64,000 nt of DNA from Anastatus disparis (taxonomy: Eukaryota; Arthropoda; Insecta; Hymenoptera; Eupelmidae): positions 2,327,001 through 2,391,000 of the forward strand of contig JAFFSR010000031.1 in assembly GCA_017163975.1 (NCBI GenBank). Reading direction: 5' to 3'. A program made the position numbers and the translations under genes. Under the pieces are notes generated by a model. The model saw only the letters and a list, made by a program, of their open reading frames with translations, was not told the origin of the DNA and searched no databases. This document shows positions 1-10,581 of this stretch, piece after piece (the first letter of the stretch is position 1; each line of letters starts with the position of its first letter).

Positions 1-360
1 TTGCACTCGAAGTGGTCTAACCTCGCTTTCTTGTGTAAATTTAGTGTGTATGTCTATGTGAACGCTTGCAAATGAATAAGATATTGAAGGGTAAATGGAT
101 GATTATAAAAATATGAATGAATGTTTATCATAAAGGTTAAATCTATATGTACGATAGAAAAAGATTTTAAATAGACGTATAATGTAAAGATGGATGTTTG
201 CGTATCTGTAGATTAAAAAAATTTAACAAGTAAATTTATGAATGTATGAACGGGTGAATGATTGAAAAGTTTAATGTGTGTGTATGTAATATAAAGGATG
301 TGCAAGTTTATGATGAATGTTAAAAAAAAAATTATAGAAGAGTGAGCGAAAGAGAGAGAC
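1..360. other. AT-rich sequence without recognisable genes
   Basis: AT-rich DNA with scattered ATG/TGTATG-rich words. I see no coding signal, RNA gene or terminal repeat in it. It leads into the degenerate tandem repeat that follows. Confidence 0.5.
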
Positions 361-835
361 TACTATTTTAAGTGCGAATGTTTAATATGTATGTATATAA
401 TGAATAGTACGTGTGTGTGTGCGTGTAATAAATGTTTTTAAAAGAATATAAGAGTCAGTATGTGTAAGACAGATTAATATTTAAAGTATGAATGTTTGAT
501 ATGTGTATATAATGAATATGTGTGTGTGTGTGCGTGTGTGTAATGAATGTTGTTTTAAAGGAATATAAGAGCAAGTGTGTGTAAGAGCGATTAATATTTT
601 AAGTATAAATGTTTGATGTGTACGTATATAATGAATGTTCCATACGGATGGAATGTTTTTACTTTTTTTTTTAAGAGTATAAGAGTGATCGTGTGAGAAA
701 AAGACAGATTAATATTGAAATTATGAATGTTTAATATGTGTGCATCTAATGAATGTTTCAAAGAATGTAAGAGTGAGTGTATATGAGATTTATATTTAAA
801 ATATGATGATGTTTGATGTGTATGTATGATGAATT
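361..835. repeat. Degenerate tandem repeat, units of about 85-120 bp
   Basis: The phrase ATTAATATTTAAAGTATGAA, followed by ATGTTTGATATGTGTATATAATGAAT-like words and an AAGAATATAAGAGTGAGTGT block, recurs near 474, 589, 708 and 790. Spacing is irregular (about 80-120 bp) and TG runs lie between units. Open frames across it are by-products of the repeat. Confidence 0.6.
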
Positions 836-1010
836 TAAAAATTGTGTACGTATATAGGTGGATACGAAATATAATAATAAAAAGAATCAGAAAGCCCCCA
901 CCAACGTTCATACCTGTAAGAAACAACCATAATTTGGCTTTCCCTTCATTAACTTTCTCATACCTTTTGAAAATCATTTTTTATTTATTACATATATTTA
1001 CATATTAAGT

Positions 1011-1433
1011 TTACATAGAAAATAAAAGGTTTTTATCCAGTTCTGTATGTTGGCAATGTGTATATAATGACGAGTCATCTGTTGAATGGCAACCGCAGTC
1101 TACTTCGTCCCTATCATCGTCTTGTATTTGGATTGGTAAATAATTATCAAGCAACCATTCTTTTAATGATAGTGCATTCTTAACAGCGCATACAGATTTT
1201 TTTCGTAACGTGTGAAAAGTGCAGTGAATAGTGTGAACTTTCTTAATGTTTTCCAACGACGGACATTGTATCTCTTCCATGTTGACAATGGTTCTAAAAG
1301 ATAAGTATATAGTCAATAGTTGATGATGACTGAATATAGATTTTTTATTCGAAACTTACTTTTCTGCTAGAATTTCCTGAATCCATCTCTTTTTCTCCAA
1401 TCCTTTCACATATATTTTAGTAGCGTTTTTCAT
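1011..1433 (-). CDS. Small two-exon gene of unknown function at the Polinton left side
   Basis: Function not recognised. On the minus strand an ATG at 1433 opens a 74-nt exon (1360-1433). It ends at a GTAAGT donor (1354-1359), and a CTTTTAG acceptor (AG ending at 1294) joins in frame to 1011-1293. The product would be about 118 residues: a basic start, then a region with several Cys and His (HTIHCTFH, CGCH, THCQH), an acidic stretch (QDDDRDE) and a TAA stop. The intron is 66 bp, like the candidate intron downstream of the polymerase. It is divergent from the polymerase gene, as accessory genes often are in Mavericks. The Cys/His pattern could bind metal but fits no family I know. Unlike the polymerase it has no internal stop, so it may be younger or the model may be chance. 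Confidence 0.4.
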
Positions 1434-1489
1434 ACTATCTTGTAAAACTTTTATTCATATACATAATATTTTGAAAACTGCAACAAAAT

Positions 1490-4400
1490 TCAGAAGAGTT
1501 GCAACCTGCTAGCAATGAGAAAGAACGAGTTAAGTGGGCCGATTTTCAATCAGCATTTACAAGACGTGTTCGATCCGGTGTTATAACGAATTTGGAACAT
1601 CTAGATATCATTACATTTATGGATGACGCTCGAGATTTATTTGAATAAAAAATTGTCATTGCCTTAACTGAATACAACGCATTGAAGGTAAATGCAGAAC
1701 CATCAGCTGAATATTCAGTTCAGAAAGATGACTCGGTGATGACGGAAGTTAAGTATTTCAATACAGAAAATTTTTCTATCTCTCAATCAATGGATGTGAA
1801 GTTGTGGTTGGATGATAACATTAGACAGCCAATTCTTCGAGAAATGGAAGAGTTTAAAGAGAACAGATCTGTATGGAGTCTGCGTGAGATAATAGATCTC
1901 GCTATAAATATCAATAAGCTCAATAAGCTCAATTCCATGAGAGACAGCTCATATATTCAACTACCAAAGTTCATTCAGGATAAAAAGGCATGCGTGAACG
2001 TTCAAAACAACGATGACCAGTGCTTCGAGTGGGTTATATTATCTGCGCTACATCTGGTTGATCGTAATTCTTTTCGTTTGTGCAATTACACAGATTTTGA
2101 AGATGAACTCGATTTTACTGGAATAGACTTTCCTGTACCAATCAAAAAAGTGGCTAAATTCGAGAAGTTAAATAATATATCTATTCATGTGTACATATTG
2201 AAAAAATCTAGGACGAGGTACTCTATCCATCCATGTCACGTCACTTCTTTCAAGCAGGAAAAACATTTTAATTTGCTTCTTATCCAAGACTTTTACATTG
2301 ATGAAGAAGAAGTAGGAGAAGAAGGAGAAGACGGTAATGTCTATATTATCAAATTCTACTATGTGTGGATTAAAAATTTATCAAGACTAGTGACAGCTCA
2401 AGTGACGAAAAATACACGATGTCGACATATTTGTGATAGATGTCTGCACTACTTCGTTAATGAAGAGAAATTCAAGGCTCACGTATTGGACTGTCAGCAG
2501 ATGAATAATTGTAGAATCCAGTTACCTTCGAAAAATGATGATGTATTGTTGTTTCGTAATTTCAATAATAAAACTAAAGTGCCATTTGTCATCTACGCAG
2601 ATTTTGAGTGCCTGCTGAAACCTGTAGATAACGATACACGTGTATAACAACGTCATCAAGCCTATAGTATTAAATATTACATTATGTGTAGTTTCGATGA
2701 TGAGAGGTCTGGATATTACAGCTATAGACAAGAAGAGGATGGGACCAAGACTCTTGCTTAGTGGTTTGTTGAGCAGCTTCAAGCATTAGCAGACGAGTCA
2801 AATGCTTTACATTCTAATCCAAAGCCTATGGATCTCACCAGAGAAGATCAAGAAGACTTTAAAGCTGCTAAAATCTGCCATATTTGTACAAAGTTTTTTG
2901 CTTCTTTTGCTATAAAAGTGAGAGACCACTGCCACCTTACGGGAAAATACAGAGGTGCTGCTCACGAGGGATGTAATATAAATTTCCAAGACGTGAAATT
3001 CATCCCAGTCGTCTTTCATAACTTGACCGGATACGACTCTCATTTCATCATCAAGGAGCTCGCCATAGTTGATAATTTTAAAGAACGTGTACAGCTGATT
3101 GCAGAAAATAAGGAACGCTATATTTCCTTCACAAAGCATGTAGAAGGTAGCGATATGAGTTTTAGATCTATAGACTCCTTCAGACTCATGCTTTCGTCAC
3201 TGAAGAAATTAAGTTCATACTTTAATCAGTATAATAGCACCTCTCAATCATTCGAGGAGTTAGGCTACACAGAAGTGCAGATCAAGTTATTACTCAGAAA
3301 AGGAGTTTTCCCATACGACTACGTGAGCGCTTTCGAGAAATTAGAAGAAAAAGAGTTACCATCGAAAGAAGACTTCTATAGTAAATTGAGTCTGAGATCA
3401 ACGAAGAAGATTACACGCACGCGAGAAATGTGTGGGAAACACTCAAGATAGAGACGCTAGGCGAGTATTCCGATATATACTTGAAGACAGATGTGCTCCT
3501 GTTAGCTGACATTTTTGAAAATTTTCGATCGACGTGTGCGGAAGCTTATAAATTGGATCCGGCACATAGCTACACAACTTCAGGTCTGACATGGGACGCC
3601 ATATTGATTTACACCGATATAAAACTAGAGTTGTTGACTGACATAGATATGCTGATGTTCATCGAGAGAGGTATAAGAGAAGGGATCAGCCAGTGCTCCA
3701 ATCGATACACCATGGCAAATAATAAGTATATGGACGATTATAAACCTGAAGAGGAAGATAAGTATCTCATATACTTTGACGCCAACAATCTCTATGGGTA
3801 AGCAATGACCCAGCACTTACTAACTGGGGATTTCAAATGGCTTGACGTCAATGACGATACAGTATTTGATTACAACGTTTCAGATGATTCAAGCGTTGGT
3901 TTTATTTACGAAGTCGACTTGGAATATCTGCCTAATATTCACGATGCTCATAAAGACTTACCTCTATGTCCGGAACATAAAGTGCCACGTGGTGATAAAC
4001 AAAAAAAGTTATTAACCACGCTTGACAATAAGGAGCGATATGTCATTCACTATCTTGCATTGAAGCAAGCCATCAAGCATGGAGTTGTCGTGAAAAAAGT
4101 ACACAGAGTTCTTCAGTTTCAACAGAGTCCATGGTTAAAGCCTTACGTCGACTTGAATACGGAAAAAAGGAAGCAGTCCAAGAATGAATTCGAGGAGCTC
4201 TTTTTCAAATTGATGATCAACGCAGTCTATGGTAATACAATGGAGAATGAGCGATAGAGAGTCGACGTCAAGTTAGTAAACAAATGGAGTGGTCGTTACG
4301 GAGCAAAAGCACTCATCGCGAGTCCAAATTTTCACAGCAGAACAGTTTTTGACGAAAACCTTGTGGCAGTACAATTAGCTCGCACGCAGATAACGGTGAG

Positions 4401-5103
4401 AAAGCCTATATACGTTGGTCTCAGTGTGCTGGATATCTCCAAGACTCTCATTTATGATTTCCATTATTCATATATGAGAGAACGTGTTGTCGAGAAATGT
4501 AAACTGCTGTACACAGACACGGATAGTCTTATATATGAAATACATGATGTGAACGTATACGAGATGATGGAGAGAGACATCGACAAGTTTGATACATCGG
4601 ACTATCCAGTTAATAATCAGTTTGGACTTCCCACCGTTAACAAGAAGGTGATTGGTCTCATAAAAGATGAGTGTGGAGGTAATGTAATGACGGAGTTTAT
4701 TGGATTACACAGCAAAATGTATGCAGTCCGCATACAGAATAAGAACCCTATCAAGAAGGCTAAAGGGGTTAAAACAGCTGTTGTTAAAACACGCATCAAT
4801 TTCGAGGATTATTGCAACTGTCTCTGCGATAAGTCCATCATAAGATGTATTCAAAATAATATTCGCACGAGCCGCCTTGTTGTACATACGAAGCAACAAT
4901 CAAAAATTGCTTCAAGCCCGCATGACAACAAACGTCATCTATTAGCTGATACAACTGATACGTTGTCATGGGGCCAGAGAGGGGAGAAGTCCTACATAAG
5001 GAGCTCCGTAACGACAACGAGCACATTCTTTCAGTCGACGAGCCAGAGGACGGAGAGCCTATCAGCAAGAAACCAAGGATCGGAGAAGCATCATCTTAAG
5101 TAA
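1490..5103 (+). pseudogene. Protein-primed family-B DNA polymerase of Maverick type, broken
   Basis: Replicative polymerase of the element. The N-terminal part starts just after a CAG acceptor-like site near 1491, without a clear ATG. In order: a C2H2-like finger (CDRCLHYF...HVLDC, about 2430-2500), the Exo I motif (YADFE, about 2595), a His/Cys motif (VRDHCHLTGKYRGAAHEGCN, about 2920-2975), Exo II (FHNLTGYDSHF, about 3015-3050), motif A (YFDANNLYG, ending 3798), motif B (KLMINAVYGN, about 4208-4240) and motif C (YTDTDS, 4510-4527). In-frame stops lie at 1646-1648 (TAA), 2645-2647 (TAA), 2759-2761 (TAG), 3799-3801 (TAA) and 4255-4257 (TAG). A frameshift sits between about 3380 and 3400, and another probable one near 4968. 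Family identity is certain; loss of function is certain. Confidence 0.92.
4968..5099 (+). other. Overlapping 43-codon frame, probable displaced C-terminal tail of the polymerase
   Basis: A second plus frame opens with ATG at 4968 inside the end of the polymerase and stops with TAA at 5097-5099. It reads an acidic stretch followed by a basic PISKKPRIG patch that resembles a nuclear-localisation signal. The polymerase frame (ending 5103) becomes Ser/Thr-rich and unlike the family exactly where this frame starts. A one-base shift that moved the true tail into this frame is therefore likely. A separate small gene is the alternative. Confidence 0.4.
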
Positions 5104-5167
5104 GTATTTAGAAAATATCTCCTAAATATATTATATCAGTATAATAAACCATTATTTTTCTTTCAGA

Positions 5168-5461
5168 ATGGACTTTAACACTTTAAATAAAATCTGCGCA
5201 AACACCTTTCTTCCAAAGAAGAATTTATTGAGATTGGAGAATGGAAAGAATTATATAATCACGGAGCTGAGACGAGTCAAGACCAAATTTGGCTTAAGGA
5301 TTGTTGTCACCATCAAACAGAAATTTCAAGATTTTCCACCCGACCGTGTATCCAAGGCATTGGAGAAAAATGAAAGCTTATTCAAAGAGATGACAGCTAA
5401 AGCCAATAAATATCAATTATTTATGTTATATCTTGGCGATAATAAGTTTGAATATAATTAA
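5168..5461 (+). CDS. Small Maverick protein, OB-fold-like, possibly single-stranded-DNA binding
   Basis: A complete 97-residue frame with no lesion. The ATG at 5168 lies one base after a TTTTTCTTTCAG acceptor (AG 5165-5166), and a GTAAGT donor is at 5100-5105, so a 67-bp intron may separate it from the polymerase. The sequence has a basic N-terminus (FLPKKNLL), then LENGKNYIITELRRVKTKFG and a strand-rich RIVVTI stretch, as in short beta-barrel proteins. I recall similar small proteins next to Maverick polymerases in insects; OB fold and ssDNA binding are my inference, not proven here. An A-rich stretch with AATAAA follows at about 5474. Its intactness beside a broken polymerase may simply reflect its small size. 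Confidence 0.55.
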   Translation: MDFNTLNKICANTFLPKKNLLRLENGKNYIITELRRVKTKFGLRIVVTIKQKFQDFPPDRVSKALEKNESLFKEMTAKANKYQLFMLYLGDNKFEYN

Positions 5462-5655
5462 TTGCTTATTGTAAATAAAAAAAAAATAAAAAAAATAAAG
5501 AGAAAGTCAATGGAGAGGAAAACGAGTCATGGGTTAGTCCTATATAGTGAATTCGTTTATTATATAAGACTAACAAATGACGATTCTATTGGTTGTTCCT
5601 CACAGGTGTGGACGAAGGTAGGGGCTCATACCACTTTCTCTTTATTTATTTTTTT

Positions 5656-6930
5656 TTAAATATCAAACTTATTAATCCAGCTATTGTCAGAAGCATCAAA
5701 ACCAAGCCATTTTACATGAACTTGATTACCTCGTTTCTTCAAGACTTTTTCTACAAGATATACATCGGGATACATTACTTTTTGGAGTTCCTGCTCATAG
5801 AAGCCACCAGTGATAGGCTGATCGTGATAATCTTTGAGATGATAAGTAACTGGATTAGTTGCTGCCACTTTAGTTATTGTAAATATCTCTGTGGACCAGT
5901 TAGGTGTATATCCCTTCTCAAATAATTGCTTCACGTTACTAACTTTATCATCAACTTTGAACTTTGGCTTTTTAGTTGTAATAATTTTTTTACTAAAACG
6001 TTTGAGAACTTCTGCTTCGTTAGTAGCTATAACTTCTTTCGGCTTTATACCGATAGTTCGATGTTTTCTATCATTGTAAGTTATTATTAGCTTAGGTAAA
6101 ATATCAAGCCATTTATAGTTTCCACGTAAACTAAACTCTACCCACATCTTATTCTTCAGTGTACGATTAAAACGATCACAAATAGATGCTTTCAGATTGC
6201 TATACGTAGAGTATAGATTAATTTTGTATCTTTCCATAAGACTTTGAAAATTCGTATTATAGAACTCTTTGCCTTTATCTGTTTTTAAATTATTTAGTAC
6301 TCGACCTTTACGTAAAATAGATTTCATAGCATCAGCGACATCTTGTCCAGTTTTTCGTTTAATAGTGACTGCCCATGCATACTTTGAAAATACATCTATT
6401 ACGGTAATATATATAAATCCTTTATTCTCTTTAGAATAAGGTTGCATTTCTACTAGATCTGCTTGCCATGTCTCGTCCAAACCTCGCACATCAAACTTTC
6501 GACGGGGATAATTACGACGCGCTGGCTTGTGAAGCTCTTCATTACTCTTCGACGTTGTTCCATCGATGGTTATCGATTGACTGTTTTGCACTAACAGTGA
6601 TAATGCTTCTTTTGTAGTCTCGATTTCAACCTCACTTTGTGCAAATTTCTTATCTAGCTCATCTCTATGCATCTCTATTTTATCTAGGTTATTAAGATCA
6701 CTTCTCAAACTAGATATTGAATCTAATAATCTTTGAACTTCCAAACGTACGAAACATTGTAGAGTATCGAAATTTACAGCTTCATTGAGTTGATTAGGTG
6801 ATGCAAGATTACAAAATCTCTTATTCTCCAAGTCATACTGACCATCAGATGTGATTTTATATCCAACCCCCGGAGGACCACGACCGCCCTAGCTTTGTTT
6901 AAGATTACGTCCGAATACGTCGACACTCAT
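5656..6930 (-). pseudogene. Maverick integrase with chromodomain, fused in frame to a coiled-coil/collagen-like N-terminus
   Basis: DDE (retroviral-type) integrase that would insert the element. The frame is open from 6888 to 5656. ATG at 6930 starts MSVDVFGRNLK, then a TAG at 6889-6891 breaks it; after it come a GPPGVGYKIT patch and about 60 residues of heptad-like coiled coil. Numbering from the TTG at 6831, the integrase core gives Asp125 (ADLVE) and Asp185 (TDKGKEF), but the third acidic residue is Asp219 (ICDRFNRTLK) where the family has Glu. The C-terminus (about 357-391) is a chromodomain (VHVKWLGFD...NSW). The N-terminal part looks like a separate Maverick virion-associated protein, so the single frame may be a deletion fusion. 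The stop and the Glu-to-Asp change argue against activity. Confidence 0.85.
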
Positions 6931-6960
6931 GTTGGTAATGTTAAAGTATTCACTTGTGTC

Positions 6961-7865
6961 TTAGTATATGTAGCCAGCTTCTCGCAGTTCTTCCATGATT
7001 GAATGAATCTCGTTTGTATGACTAGGCTTTCCAGCTTCTCTCTTAGCTATGAGTAATCGTAATCGATCGACAAGTTCATTAGGATCATCCCAATAGACGT
7101 AATCCATCAACATATCCCTTCTAGCAACTTTGTATCGAGGTAATAGTCCACCACCACGTTTAAACATAGAAGCAGTGATGTTATCGAATTTCTTGCTTCT
7201 GTGAGCACGAATCTGTTCATCGTTTCTGTAACGTCTCTTGTAAGCAATAGTAACTTCAAGAATCTGTCGATAGTTTTGCATATCACTTGGGCTAAAGTTT
7301 TTCTGATTAGGCTGTTTTGCTAGTATCAACTCTAGCAAACCATCAGTTCTCGGATATTTCACATCCTTAACTTTTACATAACTATCTTCAAAGTAAATAG
7401 GTGAGTCGCCTATTAAGTATTTGTTACCCTCTTTACGAACACCATAAATTTTATCCAAATCCTGGGTCTTATTTTTCATGAGTTTGTGAATATACTTGTT
7501 ATCATCCGTTCCGCTATTTTCATCACTGGGAGCTGATTCAAATTCTGTATCCGTATGCGGTCAAACAGTTTCATTTAAAGATGTTTTATCATAAGACTCA
7601 CCAATACTGCATTATTCACACTCATAGCATCAGTAGCTTGTTCCTTGGTTTCAATATTTCGAGATTTTTTAGATGTCTCAACAAGTTTCTGTAAAGGATC
7701 GACTATTGGTCTAAAAGTTTCTCCAATTGCTTTCTCGAAATTATCCTTTCCATATTTCAATAGATTGTATTTAAGCTTAACTGCATTTCTCACTTTGATA
7801 AGTTGATGCAGTATATCTTTTCTTCGGCGAATGTCAACCATGTTGTCGATTCGACGTTTGATCAT
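6961..7865 (-). pseudogene. DUF8207-like Maverick protein, interrupted
   Basis: Two minus-strand frames make one gene. The N-terminal frame (7865-7575) begins with a basic region (MIKRRIDNMVDIRRRKDILH) and contains GETFRPIVDPLQKLVE. The C-terminal frame (7479-6961) holds LDKIYGVRKEG, a YPRTDGLLELIL segment and the typical end YWDDPNELVDRLRLL...EELREAGYIY. The frames differ by a shift near 7600-7620, and an in-frame TGA lies at about 7560-7562 in the linker. I recognise the C-terminal part as the domain catalogued as DUF8207, common in arthropod Mavericks; a role in the particle is presumed, not known. It sits upstream of the integrase on the same strand. Confidence 0.75.
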
Positions 7866-7882
7866 GGAATGATATAATTAAA

Positions 7883-8098
7883 CTAAGAGTGTGCTATATT
7901 TATAGCGAAACAGTCAAAGCCCTTTCTATACCTGCCAGCATTGATTGAACCATCTTTTTTAATCATCAAGAAATCATACTTATCATCGGTCCAATATCGT
8001 GAACACAGGCTTTTAAATTGTGCATAAGTCATGTCCGAATTCACGTGATCATCGTAAAAATATCTCAAGTTGACATCATCTTGTCGGAAATACCCTTT
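7883..8098 (-). pseudogene. C-terminal fragment of a Maverick A32/FtsK-HerA-type packaging ATPase
   Basis: Only the last about 70 codons remain. The frame reads FRQDDVNLRYFYDDHVNSD, then YAQFKSLCSRYW and GRYRKGFDCF near the end. This matches my memory of the tail of the DNA-packaging ATPase in insect Mavericks. The Walker A and B motifs would lie in the missing part. The frame is cut by a stop at about 8099-8101, where element sequence gives way to ACTACG-type simple repeat. The identification rests on the tail only, so another Maverick gene remains possible. Confidence 0.55.
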
Positions 8099-8154
8099 TT
8101 ACTATTATTACTACGTTTTTTTACTACGTTACTACGTTTTTATTAACTCGCTTT

Positions 8155-8156
8155 GG

Positions 8157-8199
<43 letters not shown>

Positions 8200-8200
8200 T
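8155..8200. repeat. (TCTG)n microsatellite
   Basis: About eleven uninterrupted TCTG units, followed by a unique block (about 8200-8290) ending in CTCGGAACTGGATGACAATG. It starts exactly where the Polinton remnant ends, which suggests slippage or break repair made the junction. Confidence 0.9.
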
Positions 8201-8311
8201 CGGTACGAGTTTTGCTACCGAATTGTAAACTAACTTCCTGATGAGCTAGAGACTTGAAATTTTAAATATAGCTCGGAACTGGATGACAATGCAATATTAT
8301 AAAAAAAATAT

Positions 8312-8778
8312 ATATATCTACCGAACAATATATTAATATATCCAATCATATACGGAGATGTTGGCAAAATTGAAGATTTGAAGATTTTATATATAGATAC
8401 ACTTTTAACATTAGTGTCTAAACATCTTCGAAAATTTTAAAAATCTTCTTTTGATATATTAATATATTAATATATTAATATATTAATATATTAATATATC
8501 AAATATAGTAATATATTAATATAGTAATATATTAATATATTAATATATCAAATATATTAATATATTAATATATCAAATATATTAATATATTAATATATTC
8601 AATATTATATTTTTGCATGCATTGTTGGATAATATAATTAAATATATATTCCCACCGAAAAATATATTAATACAATTATATACGGAGATATTGGAAAAAT
8701 TGAAATTTTGAAGATTTTATATATAGATATACTTTTAACATTAGTGTCTAACCATCTTCGAAAATTTTTAAAATTCTT
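8312..8778. repeat. AT minisatellite flanked by a direct duplication of about 140 bp
   Basis: Two near-identical blocks (about 8312-8460 and 8644-8778) share CGGAGAT, TTGAAGATTTTATATATAGA and TAACATTAGTGTCTAA, offset by about 332 bp. Between them is an array of an 8-9-bp unit (TATATTAA), 8450-8600, with TATCAAATATA variants. Confidence 0.85.
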
Positions 8779-9114
8779 TAACTTCTCATATTGCAATTAG
8801 ACATAAATTACAGCATTTTGTATTGTACATATAAAATTTGAGACTGTATTTTATTCATTTTATGGTCTATCAATGCATAAAACAATAAATTTTGGTTGAA
8901 TTTCTAATGGCGTCATTATCGTCAAAATGGCGGGAAACTCACTATGTGATTACGTGTTCTCTAAAAAAAATAGATGAAACACGTTTTAGTCCCTTGACAA
9001 CAATATATATGCTATATAATATGCACTGTTGGACAACACGATAAATAATATTATTAATAATAATAATAATACCAAAATGTATAAGATAATATTTAAATAA
9101 AAAAATTTTCAATC
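8779..9114. other. AT-rich spacer
   Basis: No coding signal or repeat boundary beyond a short (AAT)n run at about 9048-9070. I see nothing else in it. Confidence 0.4.
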
Positions 9115-9426
9115 TACCACGTTTTTTAATTGAACTAAAAAGTATAAAATAATATTAAAAATAAAAAAAAAACTTTTTAATGTACCACGTTTTTATAATG
9201 AACCAAAAAGTATAAAATAATGTGTAATAAAATGAAAAATGAATAATGATTTGAAATAAAAAAAACGTGGGGCGCATACAATACATAATAATAAACATGC
9301 GCCCCACGTTTTTTTTATTTCAAATCATTATTCATTTTTCATTTTATTACACATTATTTTATACTTTTTGGTTCATTATAAAAACGTGGTACATTAAAAA
9401 GTTTTTTTTTTATTTTTAATATTATT
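9115..9426. repeat. Very long hairpin (arms about 130 bp, loop 19 nt) built on a tandem duplication
   Basis: Arms 9147-9277 and 9297-9426 are essentially perfect reverse complements; the tip is GTGGGGCGCAT / ATGCGCCCCAC and the loop 9278-9296. The left arm also repeats the block just before it: ACCACGTTTTT...AAAAAGTATAAAATAAT occurs at 9117-9152 and 9183-9222, about 68 bp apart. No target duplication is clear, so this may be a snap-back copy rather than a transposon. Confidence 0.9.
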
Positions 9427-9589
9427 CATGTACAGCTAGTATTTGTCTATTAAATAAAATCTATGAGTTCGTACCTTTCAGCTTATTTCCTTTTTTTGTG
9501 TATGTGTATTTTATAGTGTAATCACTAATTATATTTTTAGCTATACATTTAGTTATATTTGTGCGGCCAGCTGATCCCCATGGCCGTTA

Positions 9590-9965
9590 CAAGTGAAAAG
9601 AAGTCTTTATACGATTTTGAAAAACCAAACAACTAAAACTCTTACAGAAAAGTGTATGAAAAATAAAAGAAATTACAAGTTGAAAACTTTAATTTAAGCT
9701 TTTTTGCATTAAAAAATCTCATATGGTTCAAAAGTTGCAGGTAATATGCTGATGAAATAGAATGAAAATTCGATCGTATGTTACATGCTAAAAATATTAA
9801 TAGTAATTTTCAATTACGCACAACTTTCGAACTACAGGAGCTTTTTTGATGCAACAGGGCTTAAATTAAAGCTTTTAACTTGTACTTTCTTTTATTTTAT
9901 ATTTTTTTTCTGTAAAAGTTTTAGTTTGTTAGTTATTCAAGTTCTTATAAACGCTTATTTTCTCT
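9590..9965. repeat. Imperfect inverted-repeat element shared with the core of the large foldback elements
   Basis: The ends are mirror images (AAAACCAAACAACTAAAACT... and ...TTTTAGTTTGTTAGTTATTC), around a GGTTCAAAAGTTGC / CAACTTTCGAACTACAGG axis. A diverged relative lies at 21,930-22,320 and, in reverse, at 52,180-52,600, inside the two large foldback copies. An independent short mobile element that also sits in the foldback core is the likely reading. Confidence 0.65.
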
Positions 9966-10194
9966 ATATTTTTGAAAAATTAAAAATTAAAATTAAAAAT
10001 TTAAAAATTATTAAATAAATGAAATGAATAAAATAAACAAAATAAACAGACAAATAATTAAAATAAATAATTGAACTATAATACTACGCTCAGATTGCTT
10101 AGAGATAGGAATTATTCAATTGTAAATGTTTGATTATAATAAATAATTATTATTTCCGGAAAATACATGTAAACCATATTAAGAACCATAGAAT

Positions 10195-10500
10195 AATATG
10201 ATGCACGATTCAGAGAATATTGCATCAGAACTTTACTAGGAACCATGGAACATAATGATGGATGATTCAAGGAATGTTACATCAGCGAAAAGGAGTATGC
10301 AATACTAAGAACCCCAATCCTGCTGATGTTACTACAAAGAATATTGCATCAACCTAAAGCAAGTAAATCAATATTGGAAACTTCAACCCCTCTGACGTCA
10401 TTACTAGGAATATTGCATTAGCTTAAGGCTCGTAAACATTTCTCTTGTTAACGATACTACACAGAAGATTGCGTCAGCTGAAAGTTGAAGCCTTTTCCTA
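10195..10500. repeat. Degenerate repeat around a GAATATTGCATCAGC core
   Basis: The core, with variants, recurs at about 10,218, 10,272, 10,334, 10,396 and 10,461, spaced about 55-65 bp. Two units read NPADVTTKNIA and NPSDVITRNIA, which recalls the end of copia-type pol. The similarity is too short to assign. Confidence 0.4.
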
Positions 10501-10520
10501 GAAAATCGCTTGAAGCATCG

Positions 10521-10522
<2 letters not shown>

Positions 10523-10580
<58 letters not shown>
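10523..10580. repeat. (TA)n microsatellite
   Basis: An uninterrupted run of TA dinucleotides of about 55 bp. Confidence 0.95.

Positions 10581-10581
<1 letters not shown>

Larger units (their letters stand above)
1011..8100. mobile_element. Maverick/Polinton remnant, truncated
   Basis: The block holds the hallmark genes of a Maverick (Polinton): family-B DNA polymerase on the plus strand; integrase with chromodomain, DUF8207-like protein and packaging-ATPase tail on the minus strand. The major capsid protein, the Ulp1-like protease and most of the ATPase are missing, and I find no terminal inverted repeats. The right side stops abruptly at about 8,100 against microsatellite DNA. Several stops and frameshifts in the large genes show it is not functional. 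A decayed endogenous copy is the simplest reading. Confidence 0.85.

Noticed and set aside
8450..8600. Possible CRISPR-like array
   Set aside because: The TATATTAA unit has no distinct spacers; it is an AT minisatellite in eukaryotic DNA.
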